Source of the DNA: Tetradesmus obliquus
Taxonomy: Eukaryota > Chlorophyta > Chlorophyceae > Sphaeropleales > Scenedesmaceae
Direction of reading: 5' to 3'
DNA: 64,000 nt
Assembly (NCBI GenBank): GCA_030272155.1
Contig: CP126200.1
Span: 1,612,001-1,676,000, forward strand
The notes under the pieces are model-generated. The model was given only the letters and a program-made list of their open reading frames with translations, was not told the DNA's origin and ran no database searches. The position numbers were made by a program, and so were the translations under genes. How positions within the stretch are numbered: position 1 is the first letter of the stretch; each line of letters starts with the position of its first letter. Positions 59,179 through 64,000 of the stretch are shown here, in pieces.

Positions 59179-62015
59179 ATGCAAAGCAATGCGCTGCTGC
59201 GGCGGCCGTGCTCGTCTTTTGCAGCAGGACTAGGCCATTCACAGCTCAGGTGCGAACTTGGCATCGATTGCAGTTCGTTACATCAGACGTACTTAAGATC
59301 TACTTTTGGAGTCGCCTTCATTGTGCATGGCATGCAAGGTCCAATGCAGCAGCAGCTGCCCTCAGGCTGTCACGGCTGCAGCAAACCTGTTCACAGCTTG
59401 GCCTGCATGCGTGTTTACTGCCTTCATACACAACGTATGACCAATTTGCTGCGTGCAATACTCGTCCTGCTCTTGCAAGCAGGCCATGCAGGGTACCAGG
59501 GGTGTTGCAGCCGCATCTCAGCAGCAGATTTGTGCGCCTGCAGCAAGTACGCGCAGCAGATGCAGGCACATTGGGTGACATGGGAGCCCCAGAGGAGCCA
59601 CCATACGAGTACAAGCCCTTCTCACGCTTGCGAGAGCGCAACCCCTACAGGTGGGGCTGCTGAAGCATTGCTGGTGATGCTTCATTGCGCCCGCGCGGCT
59701 GTACTTTGGCAGATGATGGCTAGCATATGCATGCTGGCAGACAGGCTCTTTTGGAACTATCATTTGCATTTGCAGACAAGCTAGCAAACGCATGTTAGCA
59801 ATCGGGCTCTGCGGAAATTGGCATTATATAAAAGCGCACAGCAGGTTTGCATCATGGCTCTATGGGACTCTGCAGCCGTCTGCAGCCGCTAGCAGCCCGA
59901 AGTATGCAGTTGTAGCTGCGCAATCGCATCTGGCAGTATCAGTCTCTGCGTAGACAGAGAATAGTGACGGACCCACAGCTGAAGCCAGGGTGTTGTGGTT
60001 GTGTTCCTTACGACACCTGCACCGCATCTGGTGAAGGAAACAGGGTCAAGTCGCAGCCGTGCCAGCAGCCGGCAGGTGGAAGTGACGCCAAAACACTGTT
60101 GTGCAGCAACGACCCCTGGTGTTACTTTCTTGTTGTATGCGCACTGCTGCTGCTGCTGCTGTCTCAACAGGCTGCTGGGTGTCTCTAAGGAGGCTTCATT
60201 CGAGGAGATCCAGGATGCACGCAACTACCTGTTCGAGGTACGGCAGAGCAAAAGCAGTTGGTTATCTGACCAACAGCATGCAGTTGGCAGAGCAATGGCA
60301 TCTGATTTCTGAGGAACAGTATGCCGCTGTCGGAGCAACAGCAGTACACACGGCAGCTGCGGGCACTGGGTCTGCCGTGCGTCTCACTCTGAGAATCATT
60401 CGAGTCTGATAGACGGTACAAAATAGGCTTTGTGCTATGTTCAGCTGTGGTTCTAGCGTGCGCAGCATGTGCAGCAGCTGACAGCACACGCTGACCTGGC
60501 ACCTGCTGGCTGCTTGCTGCCATACTCCAATGCTGTGCTGCAGCAATACAAGTGGCACGAGCCAAGTAGAGAAGCCATCGAGGGCGCATTCGACAAGCTG
60601 CTGCAGGTGCGCTGCGATGTCTTGTGTGCAAATGTGCTGCAGGCGGTTATCTTGTTGGCTGGTGTACTTTGCTGTGCATGGCATCTGGCTGTCTTGTTTC
60701 AGTGCATTGCAGCTGGTCAGTATCTGCTCCCATGGCTGCTGTCTCACCAAGCGCCTTAGCTTTGAACTGCACTTGCACAGGCAGTCTCAATGCACACTGG
60801 GTTCTGCATACTCATATATTTCCTCGTTCGCCGTACCATGATGCGCGACCGCAGAAGCACCTTGGCGGGCGCTTCAAGTTTGGCTTCCGGCCGCCCCGCA
60901 CGGGCCGCCGCGGCGAGGTGTATGGCGAGCAGCGCGTGACGCTGTGGCGGCGCTTCAGCAGCCTGTTTGACCCCACAGTCACCATGCGCACAATCATCAA
61001 TGAGGGAGCTGTGTTTGGCGCCTTCGCGCTGTGGTGAGTGCGGCTGGGTGCATTTGACTATGCCGCGCCTATGCTCTCTGGTCGTAGGTTCACGAATCAC
61101 AGAGCGGAAGTGACCAGTGCACGCGATGACCTTCTGCATGATATGCAAGTGTGAGAGAGCAGCGCGTGACGCTGTGGCGGCGCTTCAGCAGCCTGTTTGA
61201 CCCAATAGTCACCATGCGCACGATGATCAACGAGGGAGCTGAGTTTGGCGCGTTCGCGCTGTAGTGAGTGCGGCGTGCATGGATCTGGGACTTGTTGCAT
61301 GCACAATGGTCAGACGGTCTGCAGCGTAAAACAGAAGCAGATAGCGTCGAATGGAAGCACACTGACTGAGAACCCATACTCTAAGCACTTGTTACATGCT
61401 TGCTGCGCGGCTGACAGGGTGCTGTTCAGCAGCGATCAGTCGTTCCCGCTGGCGGGCTCATTCGCGTACAGCGTGTACCAGTTCCAGAGCAAGCGCGTGA
61501 AGCGCAACCCGGAAGGGCCCTTCTTTGCAGGCAATGCCATGGTGGGGGCCATCTTCAGCACACTGTGCTGCCTGGCGGTGGCCTGCGCGGTGAGTGTAAG
61601 CTGGAGTGAATTTTGGAATTATGATATTTTTGATGGTAATGTAGCTGCAGGGGACTGTGGGTGTATTATGTGCATGTGCGCTGCACGCACAGCATGTGCA
61701 AACATAGTTGCAGATGCGGAAGGTGGAATCATACAGCGCCAGTGGTGTGTCTCTGCAGCTGCAGCTTCACTGCCATCGTGCAGCAGCCAGCTTTTCAGCA
61801 GGTGACAGCTTTAGGCATTCCCAGTGTGTGATGCACAGCGTGCTGAACTTGTGCCGCGCCGCTGCTGCTGCTGCTGCTGCTGCTGTTATTTTCTGTGTCA
61901 GGTGATGGCTGTTATGACGACCCCGCTCACAGCTATCCTGGGTCAGTCCTCGCGGCAAGTGGGTGGCTTCATCACCATTGCAGTCATGGGAGCAGTCGGC
62001 ATCTACCTCAAGTAG
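59179..62015 (+). CDS. CPP1: CPP1-like J-like chaperone, plastid membrane protein, 274 aa
   Basis: Seven exons (59179-59249, 59492-59650, 60171-60237, 60544-60606, 60855-61033, 61418-61589, 61902-62015) give 275 in-phase codons. The N terminus (MQSNALLRRPCSSFAAGLGH) is Ser/Arg-rich like a transit peptide. The J-like part reads LLGVSKEASFEEIQDARNYL then QYKWHEPSREAIEGAFDKLL, without the HPD tripeptide of true DnaJ proteins. It is followed by FKFGFRPPRTGRRGE and hydrophobic segments (GAVFGAFALW, AIFSTLCCLAVACA, FITIAVMGAVGIYL) to the C terminus. This is the layout of the CPP1/CDF1 (DUF3353) family. In plants it stabilises protochlorophyllide oxidoreductase. Whether the algal protein has the same client is inference. 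Confidence 0.8.
61159..61263 (+). repeat. Copy of an exon end with damaged donor (CPP1 exon 5)
   Basis: About 105 bases repeating EQRVTLWRRFSSLFDP through EGAEFGAFAL. The base before the GTGAGT donor changed, so the codon TGG became TAG. It lies 230 bp downstream of the true boundary at 61033. Confidence 0.92.
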
Positions 62016-64000
62016 ACAGTCGCGGTTTCCTTTGAGTGGCGTTGACTGTGTTTGACTGACAGCAGCAGCAGCAGCATCAGCTGCAGGAAAGCACTGCAGT
62101 CATGGGCGCAGCCGGCATCTACCTCAGGTGATTTGGCTCTTTAAGTAGATCTGCTCTGCTGCTTCCTTTGCTGGTCTGGGTTGGCAATGGCACTGTGTTG
62201 GACTGACAGCAGCAGTGGCATTTACTGCGCTTTGGTGCGGGGTGCTGGCAGGTGCCACTGGCACTTGGCAAGCCTGCAGCTTGTAGCCTTTTGTGTGTCT
62301 GTTTGGGCAAGTGCTAGGTAGCTTTTTGGGGTTTGAGGCGCTGCATGTATTACTGCTAGGGCTCAGTGCAGAAGGCGTTGAGACCTCATGCTGTGCTTGG
62401 CAGTAGTGCAGATTGTGACAATTGTGGTGGCTGTTCGTGTCTGTTCTGCGCTGGTTGCAGCAACCACGGTTTGTGGGTTTGACAACGGAACCACAGCAGG
62501 CGTACAGCCGTGCATGCTATGTAGTGCATGTCTCCTGCCAGCAGCGTTGGCGGCAGCATGCTTGCAGCGAGCTGTGCTTTCATTTTCATGCCCGGCGCAG
62601 CTGGCCGGCAGTGTGTAGGCTGCAGCTGCAGCGCGCTGTTACCTTTTGCATGTGGTGCATCCCTTGTGCAGCTGCTTAGGCCATGTGGCCAAGGTGTGTG
62701 GACATTCCAGAGTTCTACTTGAGCCAATTTGGATTGGTGGTCACACTCGCACAAATTTTCTACAAATCGTCCATTCTTATGTAAAAATATACAACACTCA
62801 CACTGGCTGGGATCAGGCAGGCACTGCTGCGGCAGCACGGCGGCAGTAGGCGCATTCCGAGGGAATGTGTAGTGCTCGTCTTCAACTCCTTCTAGCATGG
62901 TCTACGACGCGATGTATGCAATACGTGATGGCTGTCGTCGGGTAACACCGCTACAAAAGATTGCGCCAGCACTGCACGAGCCCACTAGTGCAACAAATGG
63001 TAAGGAGCAGCAACAGCCACACGCGTGTACGGCGCAGAATCCAGTTGGATGCCTGCAGGCAGCAAGGCAACGACAGCTAGAACACAACCGCATGTGGCTA
63101 GTTACGTGATCACCCCTGCCAAAATCTCTGCTGGCCCTGCAGCCTGCCAGGTGACAGTGCAGCCACAGTCCCATCATGGCATCGACATAATCAGCTTCAG
63201 AACCCTGGCTGTGAACCCGTTTCAAGCACTGTCAGCACGTACAGTACACTGGTAGCTGAAGCGCCTATGTGTATGGGACCACAACACACAGCACCCCGCA
63301 ACGTCAACATCCCTGCCGAAGTGTGCACCCCTGGCAACGAGTGTGTGCACGGTGCAATAATTTGTTTGGGTGCACAATGCATGTGTGCACGGTGCAGGGT
63401 GGCACGATACACAGATAAGTGCATGCACATGACTTGCACTCATTTTTGCTGCAGGGTGACACACCTGCATGCATCTAAACGTCATCTGATCGTCAACATA
63501 CCACAACATAACGGTATCCCTGCCCTGGTGGGCTTTCCAACCCCTGCTATCAACGGCAGCGGCTGAGATATGCATCCACACATAATGATGGCAGATTGAG
63601 TTCAAACAGAAACCAAAGGTTGCAGACTCAAGATTGTGTTTCCAGATCCAGGGCATGAACTTTCAAGCACATCATACACACTGGAATGCAGCAGCAACCC
63701 AGTTGGTGCCAGTGCAGAGCAGCGTCAACATGGACAGAACACCAAAGTCCGCCAGATCATCTATTGGCATCACCGAGATGCACACACATAGCTATGATTG
63801 GTTTTTTCCATCAGCATTGCCAAACTATACTTTATAGGGTTGCGCACTATATCAGCCAATCACAAGATTCCATCACCAATGCATGCTGCCCAGTTTTCGC
63901 TCAGGATGCAGATGCTTGGCGCCACACACTTGCCCAACAAACAAATGAACTGCCTACGCAAGCTGTTCACCCAAATGCAAGGGGTCCTCGTGATTCAGAT
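62016..64000. other. Intergenic region to the right edge
   Basis: Nothing beyond the short exon copy at 62092-62127 can be supported. Open frames here lack splice sites in phase, a signal peptide or family motifs. Confidence 0.4.
62092..62127 (+). repeat. Copy of the terminal exon end (CPP1)
   Basis: Repeats GCAGTCATGGG through CATCTACCTCA about 115 bp beyond the true end, in the 3' UTR or just past it. Confidence 0.8.

Noticed and set aside
62897..63837. Several short open frames at the right edge
   Set aside because: No splice-site support, signal peptides or recognisable motifs; their number is what chance gives in this composition.

Overview
This is nuclear DNA of a eukaryote, most likely a chlorophyte green alga. 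The evidence is intron-dense genes with CTGCAG|G acceptors and GTGAG donors, three products with plastid-type domains (a PAA-type copper ATPase, a PAP/fibrillin and a CPP1-like chaperone), and pervasive CAG/CTG triplet tracts. A Scenedesmus/Tetradesmus-like lineage is a guess from the repeat style. There is no prokaryotic gene organisation, CRISPR array or recognisable tRNA/rRNA.

I rebuilt gene models by hand by joining exons and checking phase. From left to right they are: a secreted protein running off the left edge (1-1429, -); a 482-aa secreted glycosidase-like TIM-barrel protein (3098-7401, -); a 1202-aa PAA2/HMA8-like Cu(+)-ATPase (9036-18796, -) with a 1.8-kb hAT transposon in one intron; a divergent 151-aa acidic protein (19364-24972, +) whose first intron holds a decayed Penelope-like reverse transcriptase; a 231-aa secreted Cys-rich GKG-repeat protein (26117-29966, +); a very large membrane guanylyl cyclase-like protein (31716-40925, +, 5' end unresolved); a 127-aa secreted protein (45073-46526, -); a Q-rich protein with a YqaJ-type nuclease domain (47999-54648, -, 5' end unresolved); a 236-aa PAP/fibrillin (55789-58409, -); and a 274-aa CPP1-like J-like protein (59179-62015, +). 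Every model stays in frame across all listed exons.

The most striking feature is a repeated architectural oddity. In seven of the ten genes, exon-intron junctions have been locally duplicated. Copies of the acceptor plus the exon start lie upstream of the real exon, and copies of the exon end plus the donor lie downstream. They occur singly or as clean tandem arrays (nine 105-bp units at 22844-23791; five 89-bp-spaced copies plus two more at 28165-28819), with spacing often near 90-130 bp or about twice that. The terminal exon of the cyclase is also copied several times beyond its stop. I know of no named element class that explains this. I treat it as the main candidate for something undescribed.

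A second pattern is that many 3' splice sites are embedded in (CTG)n tracts, so the triplet repeat appears to supply both the pyrimidine-rich tract and the AG. The genes do not form a single pathway. Three are plastid-directed by inference (copper delivery, plastoglobule/thylakoid lipid protein, thylakoid or envelope chaperone), four encode secreted products, one is a cGMP-signalling enzyme and one a putative nuclease.
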